The notes below the pieces were generated by a model. That model saw nothing but the letters and a program-made list of their open reading frames with translations, did not search any database and had not been told where the DNA came from. Shown in pieces: positions 51,826 through 60,563 of a stretch of 64,000 nucleotides of DNA. Position 1 is the stretch's first letter. Each line of letters opens with the position of its first letter. Position numbers and translations under genes: made by a program. This DNA comes from Phenylobacterium sp. (lineage in GTDB: Bacteria > Pseudomonadota > Alphaproteobacteria > Caulobacterales > Caulobacteraceae): the NCBI RefSeq assembly GCF_030651185.1, contig NZ_JAUSCJ010000018.1, forward strand, positions 117,334 through 181,333. Direction: 5' to 3'.

Positions 51826-52775
51826 GTAAGGCGCCTGAGTTCATTCCCCTGTCCGACATCGCCGTGCGCGCCGTGGGCGGGGCGACCGGCCGGCATGCGG
51901 CCCTCATCGAGGACGCCTTCGACGTGCTGATCGAAACCCCCGGGGGCGGGGTGTCGATCAATGGCGAGTCGAAGAACCGCGCCACCGCGCGCCGGGTGGT
52001 GGAGCAGATCGCCGAGCGCGCGGACTCGGGCCTCGAGATCACCGAGGCTGACGTCCGGGTGGCCATCGGCCAGGGGCGGGTGGGCCGCGGCAGCGCGCCG
52101 GGCAGCCTGCCCACCGGCAAGCGCGGCCAGGTGGCGCCCAAGACGCCGGGCCAGGCCCGCTACCTCCAGGCGCTGGCCGCCTGCGAGCTGGTCTTCGGCC
52201 TGGGTCCCGCCGGCACCGGCAAGACCTTCCTGGCCGTGGCCCATGGCGCTGGCATGCTGCTGCGCGGCGAGGTGGAGCGCCTGATCGTCAGCCGCCCGGC
52301 GGTGGAGGCGGGCGAACGCCTCGGCTTCCTGCCCGGCGACCTGTCGGAAAAGGTCGATCCCTACATGGCGCCGGTCTGGGAGGCGCTCACCGACATCCTG
52401 GGCGCCGACCAGTTCAAGCGCCGGCGTGAGAAGGGCGAGATCGAGGTGGCGCCCATCGCCTTCCTGCGCGGCCGCACGCTCAGCCACGCCTTTGTCATCG
52501 TCGACGAGGCCCAGAACACCACCCGCCTGCAGATGAAGATGGTCCTGACCCGCCTGGGTGAAGGCTCGCGCATGGCGGTGACCGGCGATCCCAGCCAGAT
52601 CGACCTGGTCAATTCATCCGACTCGGGCCTGGCCCATGCCGTCGGCCTGCTGGAGGGCGTCAAGGGCGTGGGGGTCAACCGCTTCACGGTGGACGACGTG
52701 GTCCGCCACCCGATGGTGGAGCGGATCGTGCGCGCCTATGACGCCGACGCCGCCAAGCGCGGGCGCTCCATTTGA
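51822..52775 (+). CDS. ybeZ: PhoH-like ATPase (YbeZ)
   Basis: 317 residues from the GTG at 51822, overlapping miaB as GTGA. Walker [17 protein letters not shown] and Walker [13 protein letters not shown] lie in the SF1-helicase-like core; N-terminal ~90 residues contain a KH-like region ([12 protein letters not shown]). YbeZ works with YbeY on rRNA and stress RNA processing; ybeY follows by TTGA. Confidence 0.95.
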
Positions 52776-53233
52776 TCGACGTCGAGATCGAGGACGAGGC
52801 CTGGGCGCGGGACCTTCCCGACGCGCAGGTCCTGGTGGTGGCCGCCGCCGAAGCCGCCCTGGCGGCCGCCCAGCGCGAGGGCGCGGTGGTGGTTCTGCTG
52901 ACCGACGACGCGCGCGTCCAGGACCTCAACAGCCGTTTTCGGGGCAAGGACAGCGCCACCAATGTCCTGTCCTTCCCGGCCCCGCCGAACCCTGAGGATC
53001 ATCTGGGGGACGTGGCGCTGGCCCATGGTGTCTGCGTCCGCGAGGCCGCGGAGCAGGGCAAGAGCCTCGCCCACCATCTGCAACACCTTGTGGCGCACGG
53101 GGTGCTGCATCTTGTAGGGTACGATCACGAAACCGACGACGATGCCGAGGACATGGAAGGTCTGGAGCGGGTGGTCATGGCTGGTCTGGGGGCGCCTGAC
53201 CCCTACGGCGCCGAACAGGGAGACGATGGCTAG
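52772..53233 (+). CDS. ybeY: YbeY endoribonuclease
   Basis: 153 residues from the TTG at 52772. The UPF0054 zinc motif is LQHLVAHGVLHLVGYDHE (H-x3-H-x5-H). NSRFRGKDSATNVLSFPAPP is also conserved. It is needed for 16S rRNA 3' maturation and 70S quality control. The TTG overlaps the phoH stop as TTGA. Confidence 0.95.
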   Translation: MIDVEIEDEAWARDLPDAQVLVVAAAEAALAAAQREGAVVVLLTDDARVQDLNSRFRGKDSATNVLSFPAPPNPEDHLGDVALAHGVCVREAAEQGKSLAHHLQHLVAHGVLHLVGYDHETDDDAEDMEGLERVVMAGLGAPDPYGAEQGDDG

Positions 53234-54098
53234 TTCTGAAGACCCGCCCGCAGCCGCGCGCAAGAGCCGCGGCATACGGGCCTTCCTGAGACGGTTGCGC
53301 GGCACGGGCGGGATGGAGCTCCCCCCGACCCCTGTGGACCTGGTGGGCGACCGCATGGTCGATCAGGCCCAGGCCTTCCAGACGCTCCGGGTCGAGGATG
53401 TCATGACGCCGCGCGCCGACATCGTCGCCGTGGAGCTCACCACCCCCTTCGCCGGCGTCATCGAACGGTTCGTCGAGGCCGAGCACAGTCGTATGCCGAT
53501 CTATCGCGAGACCCTCGACGATCCCGTCGGCGTGGTCCACGTGAAGGACATCTTCAAGATGTTGGCGGGCCCCAAGCCCAAGGGCGGCAAGGCGCCAGGC
53601 CCGGAGGACGTGATCCTGCAGAAGGTGCGCCGCGACGCCCTCTACGTTCCAGCCTCGATGCGCGCCGCCGACCTGCTGCTGCGCATGCAGACCAGCCGCA
53701 TCCACATGGCCCTGGTGATCGACGAGTTCGGCGGCACGGACGGCCTGGTCACCCTGGAGGACCTGGTGGAGGCCGTCGTCGGCGAGATCGACGACGAGCA
53801 CGACGACGCCCAGGCGGCGGGCGTCGTCGCCCGGCCGGGTGGGGTTTTCGAGGTCGACGCCCGCGCGCCGCTGGAGGAGCTGGAGGCCGCCGTGGGCGCC
53901 GAACTGGCCCCGCCGGACCTGGAGGAAGAGATCGACACGGTGGCCGGCCTGGTCACCGCTCTGGCCGGCCGGGTGCCGCAGCGGGGCGAGGTGATCAGCC
54001 ATCCCGGCGGCTTCGAGTTCCAGGTGACCGACGCCGATCCGCGCCGGGTGAAGCGGGTGCGGGTGCGCCGGCTGCCCGAGCCGGACATCATCATTTGA
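53226..54098 (+). CDS. CorC/TlyC-type CBS-domain protein
   Basis: 290 residues from the ATG at 53226, 8 bp inside ybeY. Two CBS domains (VEDVMTPRADIVAVEL and RIHMALVIDEFGGTDGLVTL) followed by a CorC_HlyC domain (FEVDARAPLEELEAAVGAEL). Cytoplasmic, no membrane part. Such proteins modulate Mg2+/Co2+ handling or, as YbeX in E. coli, ribosome metabolism, which fits the ybeZ-ybeY neighbours. Confidence 0.94.
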   Translation: MASSEDPPAAARKSRGIRAFLRRLRGTGGMELPPTPVDLVGDRMVDQAQAFQTLRVEDVMTPRADIVAVELTTPFAGVIERFVEAEHSRMPIYRETLDDPVGVVHVKDIFKMLAGPKPKGGKAPGPEDVILQKVRRDALYVPASMRAADLLLRMQTSRIHMALVIDEFGGTDGLVTLEDLVEAVVGEIDDEHDDAQAAGVVARPGGVFEVDARAPLEELEAAVGAELAPPDLEEEIDTVAGLVTALAGRVPQRGEVISHPGGFEFQVTDADPRRVKRVRVRRLPEPDIII

Positions 54099-55666
54099 CC
54101 GCGGCCCTGACGGCGGCCTGGCGGGCGCGCATCCTGGCGGTGGCCTCCGGCGTTGGCGCGGCCCTCGCCCATCCGCCCTTCGGCCTGATCGTCGGTATCG
54201 CGGCCTATGGCCTGCTGATGTGGTTGTCGGAGACGGACGGCCCGCGGCCCCTGCGCTCGGCCTTCTTCCGGGGCTGGCTGGCCGGGGTCGGCTATTTCGC
54301 GGTGAGCACCCACTGGATCACCGAACCCTTCCTGGTGGACGCCGCCAACCAAGGCTGGATGGCCCCGATCGCCCTGCTGGCCATGTCCGGCGGCCTGGCC
54401 CTGTTCTGGGGTCTCGCGGCTCTGCTCTATCGCGCGGCCGACGTGAAGGGCCCGTGGCGGGTGCTGGTCTTCGCCGGCCTCCTGGCCCTGTGTGAATGGC
54501 TGCGCGGCCACGTCCTCACCGGCTTCCCCTGGAACCTGCCTGGCGAGAGCTGGCGGGCAGGCTCGGCGCCGTCGCAGATGGCCTCGGTGGTGGGGACCTA
54601 TGGCCTATCCTGGATCACCATCGCGCTGGGAGCCGGGGTCGCCCTGCTCTGGGAGACGGGCCGGACCCGGGTCATCGGAGGCGTGGCGATCGCCGCGACC
54701 CTGGCGGGCCTCTACGGTTTCGGCGCCCTGCGGGTGGCGGGCGCCAAGCCCCCCGGCCCCGACGCGCCGATGGTGCGACTGGTCCAGGGCAATATCGACC
54801 AGAAGGAAAAGTGGCGGCCGGAAAACCTCGACATGGTGTTCTCCACCTATGTCCGCCTGAGCACCCGGCAGGCCAAGGTTCGCCCGGACATCATCGTCTG
54901 GCCCGAGGGCGCGCTGCCGGCGGTTATCGATGACCTGCTGGCGCCCGGCAGCCCCTATGCCGCGCGGCTCTCCGACGCCCTGCAACCCGGCCAGACCCTG
55001 ATGATGGGCGCCAACCGGGTCGGCCCCGGGGCGGCGGGCGGCGTCGACTATTTCAACAGCCTGGTGGTCCTGCGCCGTGAGGCGCCGGGCCTGCGGGTCA
55101 CCGGGTTCTACGACAAGCACCGGCTGGTGCCGTTCGGCGAGTTCCTGCCGCTGGGGGACCTGGCCACCAAGCTCGGCATCCGCAGCCTGGTGCACATGCC
55201 CGAGGACTTCACGGCGGGACCGCCGCCGCGGCCGATCCAGCCGGAGGGCGTTCCGGCGCTCCAGCCGCTGATCTGCTACGAAGCCCTGTTCCCGGGCTTT
55301 GCGTCGGAGGGCGCCCGGCGCGGTGGCGGGCGGGCCCAGTGGCTGCTGAACGTGTCCAACGACGCCTGGTTCGGCGCCACCAGCGGCCCCTGGCAGCACC
55401 TCAACATCGCCGCCTACCGCGCCATCGAGGAGGGTCTGCCGATCGCGCGCGCCACCCCAACGGGCGTATCAACCATGATCGACGCCTATGGCCGCCCCAT
55501 TTTGGGCGCCCGCCTAACCCTTGGCGAGGAAGGAAATATCGACGTTCGGCTGCCGCCGGCGCTCGCCCGTACGGTGTATTCGCGTTTCGGCGACGGGGGA
55601 TTCGCCATCATGTTGCTCTTATCGGCGTCCATCGCGGTGGCGGGACGTAGGCGACGAGCACGTTGA
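54095..55666 (+). CDS. lnt: Apolipoprotein N-acyltransferase
   Basis: 523 residues from the TTG at 54095 (TTGA overlap). About eight membrane spans, then a carbon-nitrogen hydrolase domain with the Glu (IIVWPEGALPAV), Lys (YDKHRLVPFGEF) and Cys (LICYEALFP) triad. It adds the third acyl chain to lipoproteins in the inner membrane; the window encodes at least three lipoproteins that would use it. Last gene of the run. Confidence 0.96.
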   Translation: MTAALTAAWRARILAVASGVGAALAHPPFGLIVGIAAYGLLMWLSETDGPRPLRSAFFRGWLAGVGYFAVSTHWITEPFLVDAANQGWMAPIALLAMSGGLALFWGLAALLYRAADVKGPWRVLVFAGLLALCEWLRGHVLTGFPWNLPGESWRAGSAPSQMASVVGTYGLSWITIALGAGVALLWETGRTRVIGGVAIAATLAGLYGFGALRVAGAKPPGPDAPMVRLVQGNIDQKEKWRPENLDMVFSTYVRLSTRQAKVRPDIIVWPEGALPAVIDDLLAPGSPYAARLSDALQPGQTLMMGANRVGPGAAGGVDYFNSLVVLRREAPGLRVTGFYDKHRLVPFGEFLPLGDLATKLGIRSLVHMPEDFTAGPPPRPIQPEGVPALQPLICYEALFPGFASEGARRGGGRAQWLLNVSNDAWFGATSGPWQHLNIAAYRAIEEGLPIARATPTGVSTMIDAYGRPILGARLTLGEEGNIDVRLPPALARTVYSRFGDGGFAIMLLLSASIAVAGRRRRAR

Positions 55667-55668
55667 GT

Positions 55669-55682
55669 TGACGCAGGCGTCA
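55669..55682. promoter_or_regulatory. Palindrome upstream of the XRE regulator
   Basis: TGACGC-AG-GCGTCA, 6-bp arms with a 2-bp spacer, immediately after lnt and 44 bp before the regulator's ATG. The 12-bp core GACGCAGGCGTC is identical to that in the efflux operator candidate at 27424. It could be an autoregulatory site. Confidence 0.4.
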
Positions 55683-55725
55683 TCTTTTTTGACGACGGCG
55701 ATCAGCCTCGTCTATTGGGAAGCAC

Positions 55726-56184
55726 ATGGCTAAGGAATTCGACGTCGACCGATCCCCCAATCCGGTCGATCTGCACGTGGGACTGCGTATCCGGCTCCGA
55801 CGCAAGGAACTGGGCGTCAGCCAGGAAAAGTTAGCGGACTCCATCGGCCTGACATTTCAGCAGGTCCAGAAGTATGAGCGCGCCGCCAATCGGGTGAGCG
55901 CCTCGAAGCTGTGGGACATGGCCCGCGCGCTTCAGACCTCGATTTCGTATTTCTTCGATGGCTTGCCGGACGCGGAATTGAACGCCCCGGTCTCCAGCGA
56001 CGGCCCGTCTCCGGCCCACGCCTTCCTGATGACGCCCGAGGGCATGGAACTGGCGGCGGTCTTCCCCAAGGTGCGCCGCGCCCGCGTGCGTCGGCGCATC
56101 CTCGACCTGGTCCGCGCCATGGTCGACGAGGACGACGGCGAGCCGGAACCGGCCGCGCCACGCGAGCCCGCGAACGTCGCCTGA
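55726..56184 (+). CDS. XRE-family helix-turn-helix regulator
   Basis: 152 residues with GGGAAG ~6 bp ahead of the ATG. The HTH is LADSIGLTFQQVQKYERAAN in a Cro/CI domain (residues ~18-75); FFDGLP follows. The C-terminal half (MTPEGMELAAVFPKVRRARV, RRRILDLVRAMVDE) is helical. This kind is very common in Caulobacterales and Rhizobiales. Target genes unknown; it stands between lnt and metK. Confidence 0.9.
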   Translation: MAKEFDVDRSPNPVDLHVGLRIRLRRKELGVSQEKLADSIGLTFQQVQKYERAANRVSASKLWDMARALQTSISYFFDGLPDAELNAPVSSDGPSPAHAFLMTPEGMELAAVFPKVRRARVRRRILDLVRAMVDEDDGEPEPAAPREPANVA

Positions 56185-56323
56185 CCGCGACGCCCCGCAC
56201 CGCCGACCTGTTCTCTGATGTGATCACGGGCTTCGCGCCCGGGACGCCCTGCGCCACGACCTGTTCGCCGGGACCCGGCATTCGGGAAACGCCGTCTTCC
56301 GCGGCGTGTGGCCGCTTGCGGGA

Positions 56324-56341
56324 TATAAAGATTTCTTTATA
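56324..56341. promoter_or_regulatory. Palindromic operator candidate upstream of metK
   Basis: TATAAAGA-TT-TCTTTATA is a perfect 8-bp inverted repeat, AT-rich inside GC-rich DNA, 67 bp before the metK start. Its form resembles sites attributed to ArsR-type (SahR-like) regulators of the S-adenosylmethionine cycle. I cannot confirm the match, and no such regulator is in the window. The rest of the 224-bp gap shows no SAM-II core I could recognise. Confidence 0.55.
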
Positions 56342-56408
56342 GGATTTCCGCGACGTTCCAGCTCGCCGCCTCTGCCTGCGGCGCCCGCGCTTATTCCGGA
56401 GCCTTCTC

Positions 56409-57626
56409 TTGAGCCGTTCCTCCTACATCTTCACCTCGGAAAGCGTTTCCGAAGGCCACCCGGACAAGGTCGCCGACCGCATCTCCGACACCGTCGTCGA
56501 CGCCTTCCTGGCCGCCGAACCTGAGGCCCGGGTCGCCTGCGAGACCATGGTGACCACCAACCGCATCGTGCTGGCCGGTGAGGTCCGCGCCGGCAAGCCG
56601 GGCGCCTCCAAGGCGGAAAACAAGCAGATGACCAAGGATATCCTTGGCACGCTGGAGCCCCTGGTGCGCGCCGCGGTCAAGGACATCGGCTACGAGCAGA
56701 AGGGCTTCCACTGGCAGAAGGCGAAGTTCTCCAACTTCCTGCACGCCCAGTCGGCCGATATCGCCCAGGGCGTGGACTCGTCCAACAAGAAGGACGAGGG
56801 CGCCGGCGACCAGGGCATCATGTTCGGCTACGCCTGCGACGAGACGCCGGAACTGATGCCGGCCACCCTGCAGTACTCCCACAACATCCTCAGCAAGCTG
56901 GCCGCCGTGCGCCACGCCGGCGAGAAGGGCCTGGAGCCCGACGCCAAGAGCCAGGTGACCCTGCTGTACCAGGACGGCCGGCCGGTCGAGGTGATGCAGA
57001 TCGTCGTCTCCACCCAGCACGCCAAGAAGATCGGCGAGAACAGCGCCTCGTCGAAGCGTATCCTTGAACTGATCAAGCCCTACGTCCTGGGGGTCTTCCC
57101 CGACGGCCTGGTGACCAAGAAGACCAAGTGGCACGTCAACCCGACCGGCAAGTTCCTGATCGGCGGGCCGGACGGCGACGCGGGCCTTACCGGCCGCAAG
57201 ATCATCGTCGACACCTACGGCGGGGCGGCCCCGCACGGCGGCGGCGCCTTCTCCGGCAAGGACCCCACCAAGGTGGACCGTTCGGCGGCCTACCTCTGCC
57301 GGTATCTCGCCAAGAACGTGGTGGCCGCGGGCCTGGCCCGGAAGTGCACCATCCAGATCAGCTACGCCATCGGCGTCGCCCAGCCGCTGTCCTTCTATGT
57401 CGACCTGCACGGCACCGGCGAAGTCGATGCGGCCAAGCTGGAAAAGGTCCTGCCCGAACTGGTGAACGGCGCCACGCCGCGCGCCATCCGCGAGCACCTG
57501 GGCCTCAACAAGCCGATCTACGCTCGCACCGCCGCCTACGGCCACTTCGGCCGTACGCCGGACAAGGACGGCGGCTTCTCCTGGGAGAAGACCGACCTGG
57601 TGGAAAAGCTGCGGGCCGCGCTCTGA
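56409..57626 (+). CDS. metK: S-adenosylmethionine synthetase
   Basis: 405 residues from the TTG at 56409. [23 protein letters not shown] is the N-terminal signature; [20 protein letters not shown] (binding hexapeptide-like) and [19 protein letters not shown] follow. It makes SAM from ATP and methionine. The insert KGFHWQ and the long middle are usual in alphaproteobacteria. The stop overlaps the next gene as CTGA. Confidence 0.96.
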   Translation: MSRSSYIFTSESVSEGHPDKVADRISDTVVDAFLAAEPEARVACETMVTTNRIVLAGEVRAGKPGASKAENKQMTKDILGTLEPLVRAAVKDIGYEQKGFHWQKAKFSNFLHAQSADIAQGVDSSNKKDEGAGDQGIMFGYACDETPELMPATLQYSHNILSKLAAVRHAGEKGLEPDAKSQVTLLYQDGRPVEVMQIVVSTQHAKKIGENSASSKRILELIKPYVLGVFPDGLVTKKTKWHVNPTGKFLIGGPDGDAGLTGRKIIVDTYGGAAPHGGGAFSGKDPTKVDRSAAYLCRYLAKNVVAAGLARKCTIQISYAIGVAQPLSFYVDLHGTGEVDAAKLEKVLPELVNGATPRAIREHLGLNKPIYARTAAYGHFGRTPDKDGGFSWEKTDLVEKLRAAL

Positions 57627-58006
57627 TCGAGGCGCTCCGGCGCTGGGCGTTCTCGCTGCGGCGGGACGCCCACGCCGTCTGGCTGGCGGCGCGCGACCCG
57701 CGCACGCCGGTCGCCGCCAAGCTTCTGGGCCTTGCCGTCGCGGCCTACGCCCTGTCGCCTATCGACCTCATCCCGGACTTCATCCCGGTCCTGGGCTATC
57801 TCGACGACCTGATCCTGGTTCCGCTCGGCCTGTGGCTGGCGATCCGCTTGATCCCGCCCGAGGTGATGGTCGATCACCGCGCCGCCGCCGAGGCCGCTGC
57901 GCGCCGCCCGGTGAGCAAGGTAGCGGCCGGCGCCGTCATCCTCGTCTGGCTGGCCTTCGCGGTCGGAAGCGGGATGCTGCTGGCCCGCCACGTGCGGCTG
58001 GGCTAG
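57623..58006 (+). CDS. DUF1232 (YkvA-like) membrane protein with a CTG start
   Basis: 127 residues from the proposed CTG at 57623. The domain [30 protein letters not shown] is the classic DUF1232 block ([18 protein letters not shown]), and a C-terminal membrane helix ([17 protein letters not shown]) follows. No ATG, GTG or TTG is in frame for ~200 bp upstream or before the domain. CTG overlaps the metK stop as CTGA. Function of the family unknown. Confidence 0.8.
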   Translation: MIEALRRWAFSLRRDAHAVWLAARDPRTPVAAKLLGLAVAAYALSPIDLIPDFIPVLGYLDDLILVPLGLWLAIRLIPPEVMVDHRAAAEAAARRPVSKVAAGAVILVWLAFAVGSGMLLARHVRLG

Positions 58007-58017
58007 AGCCGGGGCAA

Positions 58018-58689
58018 ATGGAAAGTCACCCGCCCCTCCGGTCCTTCGGCCGCCTCAAGTCACGGCCGATCAAGCCGCGCCAGGCCGCCCTGATGGACAG
58101 CCTGCTGCCGCGTCTCCGCACCCCGCTGGAAGACTTCGATCCCAGGACGCTGATGCCGGCCGCCCGCGACGTCTGGCTGGAGGTCGGGTTCGGCGGCGGC
58201 GAGCACATGGCCGCCCAGGCGGCGCGCGCCCTCGACACCCTGATCATCGGCGCCGAACCGTTCCTGAACGGCGTGGCCAGCGCCCTGCGCCATGTGGACG
58301 AGGCGGGGCTGGAGAACGTCCGCATCCATGACGGCGACGTGCGCGAGCTGATGGCCCGCATGCCCGACGCCTGCCTCACCAGAGTCTTTGTGCTGTTCCC
58401 CGATCCCTGGCCCAAGGCGCGGCACAACAAGCGCCGCCTGATCCAGGCCGAGACGATCGCAGAGCTGGCGCGCCTGCTGAAGCCCGAGGGCCGCCTAAGG
58501 TTCGCCACCGACTGGGCCGACTATGCCGACTGGACCCTCGAGCGGGTGCTGGCCTCAGGCCAGTTCGCCTGGCCGGCGGAACGCGCCGATGACTGGCGCG
58601 TCCCGCCCGCCGACCACATCACCACGCGCTACGAGGAAAAGCGCCTGGGCGACTGTGCGCCGGTGTTCCTGGACTTCGTGAAGTCCTGA
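58018..58689 (+). CDS. trmB: tRNA (guanine-N7)-methyltransferase
   Basis: 223 residues from the ATG at 58018. RSFGRLKSRPIKPRQAALMD is typical of the N-terminus. SAM site is VWLEVGFGGGEHMAAQA; FVLFPDPWPKARHNKRRLIQ is the TrmB signature. It methylates G46. Uses SAM from the neighbouring MetK. It starts 11 bp after the DUF1232 gene. Confidence 0.96.
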   Translation: MESHPPLRSFGRLKSRPIKPRQAALMDSLLPRLRTPLEDFDPRTLMPAARDVWLEVGFGGGEHMAAQAARALDTLIIGAEPFLNGVASALRHVDEAGLENVRIHDGDVRELMARMPDACLTRVFVLFPDPWPKARHNKRRLIQAETIAELARLLKPEGRLRFATDWADYADWTLERVLASGQFAWPAERADDWRVPPADHITTRYEEKRLGDCAPVFLDFVKS

Positions 58690-59250
58690 CTATTTGAGGA
58701 GCTTGGCCGGCTTGGCCGCCTCGGTCGTGTTGTGCAGTTCGATGCCCTGGCGGATCAGTTCACCGGTTTCTTCCGGATCGGCCCAGCGGACGATCTCCAC
58801 CGACTTGCCCTTTTCCAGGTCCTTGTAGTGCTGGAAGAAGTGGGCGATCTGCTCGGTGAGGATCGAGGGCAGGCCGCGCCACGAGTCCAGCCCCGCATAG
58901 AAGGGGTGCAGCTTGTCCACCGGGACGGCCAGGATCTTCTCGTCGTTGCCGGCCTCGTCCACCATCATCAGGCAACCGATCGGGCGGCAGCGGATGATCG
59001 CGCCGGGCACCACGGGCGTGGGGCCCACCACCAGGATGTCCATGGGATCGCCGTCACCCGACAGGGTGTGGGGAATGAACCCGTAGTTGCCGGGATAGAA
59101 CATGGCGGTGTGCAGGAAGCGGTCGACATAGATCGCGCCGCTTTCCTTATCGAGCTCGTACTTCACCGGTTCTCCGCCCTGCGGAATCTCGATGATGGCG
59201 TTGACGTCGTACGGCGGATTGAAGCCCACCGAGATCTTGGAAATGTCCAT
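58690..59250 (-). CDS. ppa: Inorganic pyrophosphatase (family I)
   Basis: 186 residues. YELDKESGAIYVDRFL, then LSGDGDPMDILVVGPTPVVP (D-x-D-P-x-D metal site), and HFFQHYKDLEKGKSVEI. Soluble hexameric type. It hydrolyses the PPi from biosynthesis, e.g. from MetK or HisE reactions. Convergent with trmB, stops adjacent. Confidence 0.97.
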   Translation of the reverse strand: MDISKISVGFNPPYDVNAIIEIPQGGEPVKYELDKESGAIYVDRFLHTAMFYPGNYGFIPHTLSGDGDPMDILVVGPTPVVPGAIIRCRPIGCLMMVDEAGNDEKILAVPVDKLHPFYAGLDSWRGLPSILTEQIAHFFQHYKDLEKGKSVEIVRWADPEETGELIRQGIELHNTTEAAKPAKLLK

Positions 59251-59364
59251 GGGGAGATGGCCTTTTCACACACGGGAAGAGTAGGCGCGGTCTTTGGACC
59301 ATTCGCCGGCGCGGATAAAGGCCCTGCTTGACGCGGGCCCCGGACGAGGCTCGGGTTTGCGGCC

Positions 59365-59901
59365 ATGGCGCGCACCTTTCTCATCGGGCCCGGCGGGGTC
59401 GGCAAGACGACGGCGGGGGGCGAGCTGGCTCGTCTGCTGGACTGCGCCTTCCTGGATCTCGACCAGCAGTTCATGGCCCGCGTCGGCCCTATCGACGGGG
59501 TGATCCAGGGGCTGGGTTACGCACGCTATGTCGAGCTGAACGCCGAACTCTTCGCCACCCTGGCGGCGGAGCTGCCGGAAACCTGCGTGATGGCCCTGTC
59601 GTCGGGCTTCCTGGCCAGCGACACCCCCGCCGGGCTGCTGGCGGCGAACCAGGCGCGGGTGAAGGCGGCGGGAACCTCGATCCGGCTGCTTCCCTGTGAA
59701 GACCTCGCGGCCGCGAGCCGGATCGTCGTCGCCCGCCAGATGGGCCGGGGGCTCGCCCTGGACGAGGCTCGCGAGGCCGCCAAGTTCGCCCGCCGTTTCG
59801 CCGACTATCTCGACCAGGGCGACATCAGCGTCTTCAGCGCCGCGGCGCCCGCCCAGATCGCCGCGGAGATGGCGCGCGCCCTGGGGCTGACAAGCCCCTG
59901 A
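59365..59901 (+). CDS. Shikimate-kinase-like P-loop protein
   Basis: 178 residues. The P-loop, FLIGPGGVGKTTAGGELARL, and CAFLDLDQQFMARVG (DxD of shikimate kinase) are intact. The later GGG motif that binds shikimate is replaced by MALSSGFLAS, and the usual lid R-x-R-P-L is not seen (VARQMGRGLALDEAREAAKF instead). So it is a relative of AroK with perhaps another substrate. It is not next to aroB, where the genuine aroK usually lies. Confidence 0.75.
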   Translation: MARTFLIGPGGVGKTTAGGELARLLDCAFLDLDQQFMARVGPIDGVIQGLGYARYVELNAELFATLAAELPETCVMALSSGFLASDTPAGLLAANQARVKAAGTSIRLLPCEDLAAASRIVVARQMGRGLALDEAREAAKFARRFADYLDQGDISVFSAAAPAQIAAEMARALGLTSP

Positions 59902-59915
59902 CGGAGTGCTATAGA
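59887..59915 (+). promoter_or_regulatory. Candidate promoter of the rimP operon
   Basis: CTGACA at 59887-59892 and TATAGA at 59910-59915 are separated by 17 bp. The -35 lies inside the last codons of the shikimate-kinase-like gene. Start site would be near 59922, ahead of the hairpin below. Confidence 0.5.
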
Positions 59916-59954
59916 GGCGCTCACATCGTCCGTAAGCGCTGGATAGCGCCTATG

Positions 59955-59984
59955 AGCGGCAGGCTTCGGCCCGGCCGCTTTTTT
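59955..59984 (+). terminator. Attenuator-like terminator in the rimP leader
   Basis: AGCGGC (59955-59960) pairs with GCCGCT (59974-59979), with AGGCTTCGGCCCG between, then a run of six Ts. AGGCGCT at 59915 and AGCGCCT at 59945 could make an alternative helix ending just before it. Being between the promoter candidate and rimP, it may attenuate the operon, or just end the upstream gene. Confidence 0.65.
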
Positions 59985-60007
59985 GTTGCCGGAGAGCCGC
60001 CGAGCCT

Positions 60008-60559
60008 ATGCGAGGCAAGACCGCAGAAGATAGATCGCTCCTGGAGCTGCTGGACCCGGTGGCGCAGGCCTCGGGCTACGAGATCGTCCGCCTGCGCCTG
60101 ATGGGCGGCGAGCACGCTCGCAGGCTGCAGATCATGGCTGAGACCCCGGACGGCGAGATGATCGTCGAGGACTGCGCCAAGCTGTCGCGCGCCATCTCCG
60201 AGGTGATGGACGCCGCCGACCCGATCAGCGGCGAATACACCCTGGAAGTCTCGTCCCCCGGCGTCGACCGGCCCCTGACCCGGATGAAGGACTTCGCCAA
60301 CTATGAGGGCCATGAGGCCCGCCTCGAACTCGACCGCGTCGCCGACGGCCGCAAACGCTTCCGCGGCATGCTGGCGGGCGTCGAGGGCGACAATGTCGCC
60401 ATCGATCTTGAGGGGGAGGCCGAGACCGCCCTGGTCCCCTTCGCCTGGATCGTCGAGGCCAAACTGATCCTGACCGACCAGCTGATGAAGCGTGGCGCCG
60501 ACGAGCGCGCCGCACGGCTGGCCGACACCCCACAACAGACGCCCGAGCAAGAGGACTAA
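60008..60559 (+). CDS. rimP: Ribosome maturation factor RimP
   Basis: 183 residues. [40 protein letters not shown] and [20 protein letters not shown] are the RimP (YhbC/DUF150) signature, followed by the SH3-like C-domain. It assists 30S assembly. First gene of rimP-nusA-ylxR-infB; nusA follows by 4 bp. Confidence 0.96.
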   Translation: MRGKTAEDRSLLELLDPVAQASGYEIVRLRLMGGEHARRLQIMAETPDGEMIVEDCAKLSRAISEVMDAADPISGEYTLEVSSPGVDRPLTRMKDFANYEGHEARLELDRVADGRKRFRGMLAGVEGDNVAIDLEGEAETALVPFAWIVEAKLILTDQLMKRGADERAARLADTPQQTPEQED

Positions 60560-60563
60560 GATC

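Noticed and set aside
56185..56323. SAM-II or SAH riboswitch before metK
   Set aside because: Neither the SAM-II pseudoknot core nor the SAH element consensus could be found by eye; only the DNA palindrome stands out.
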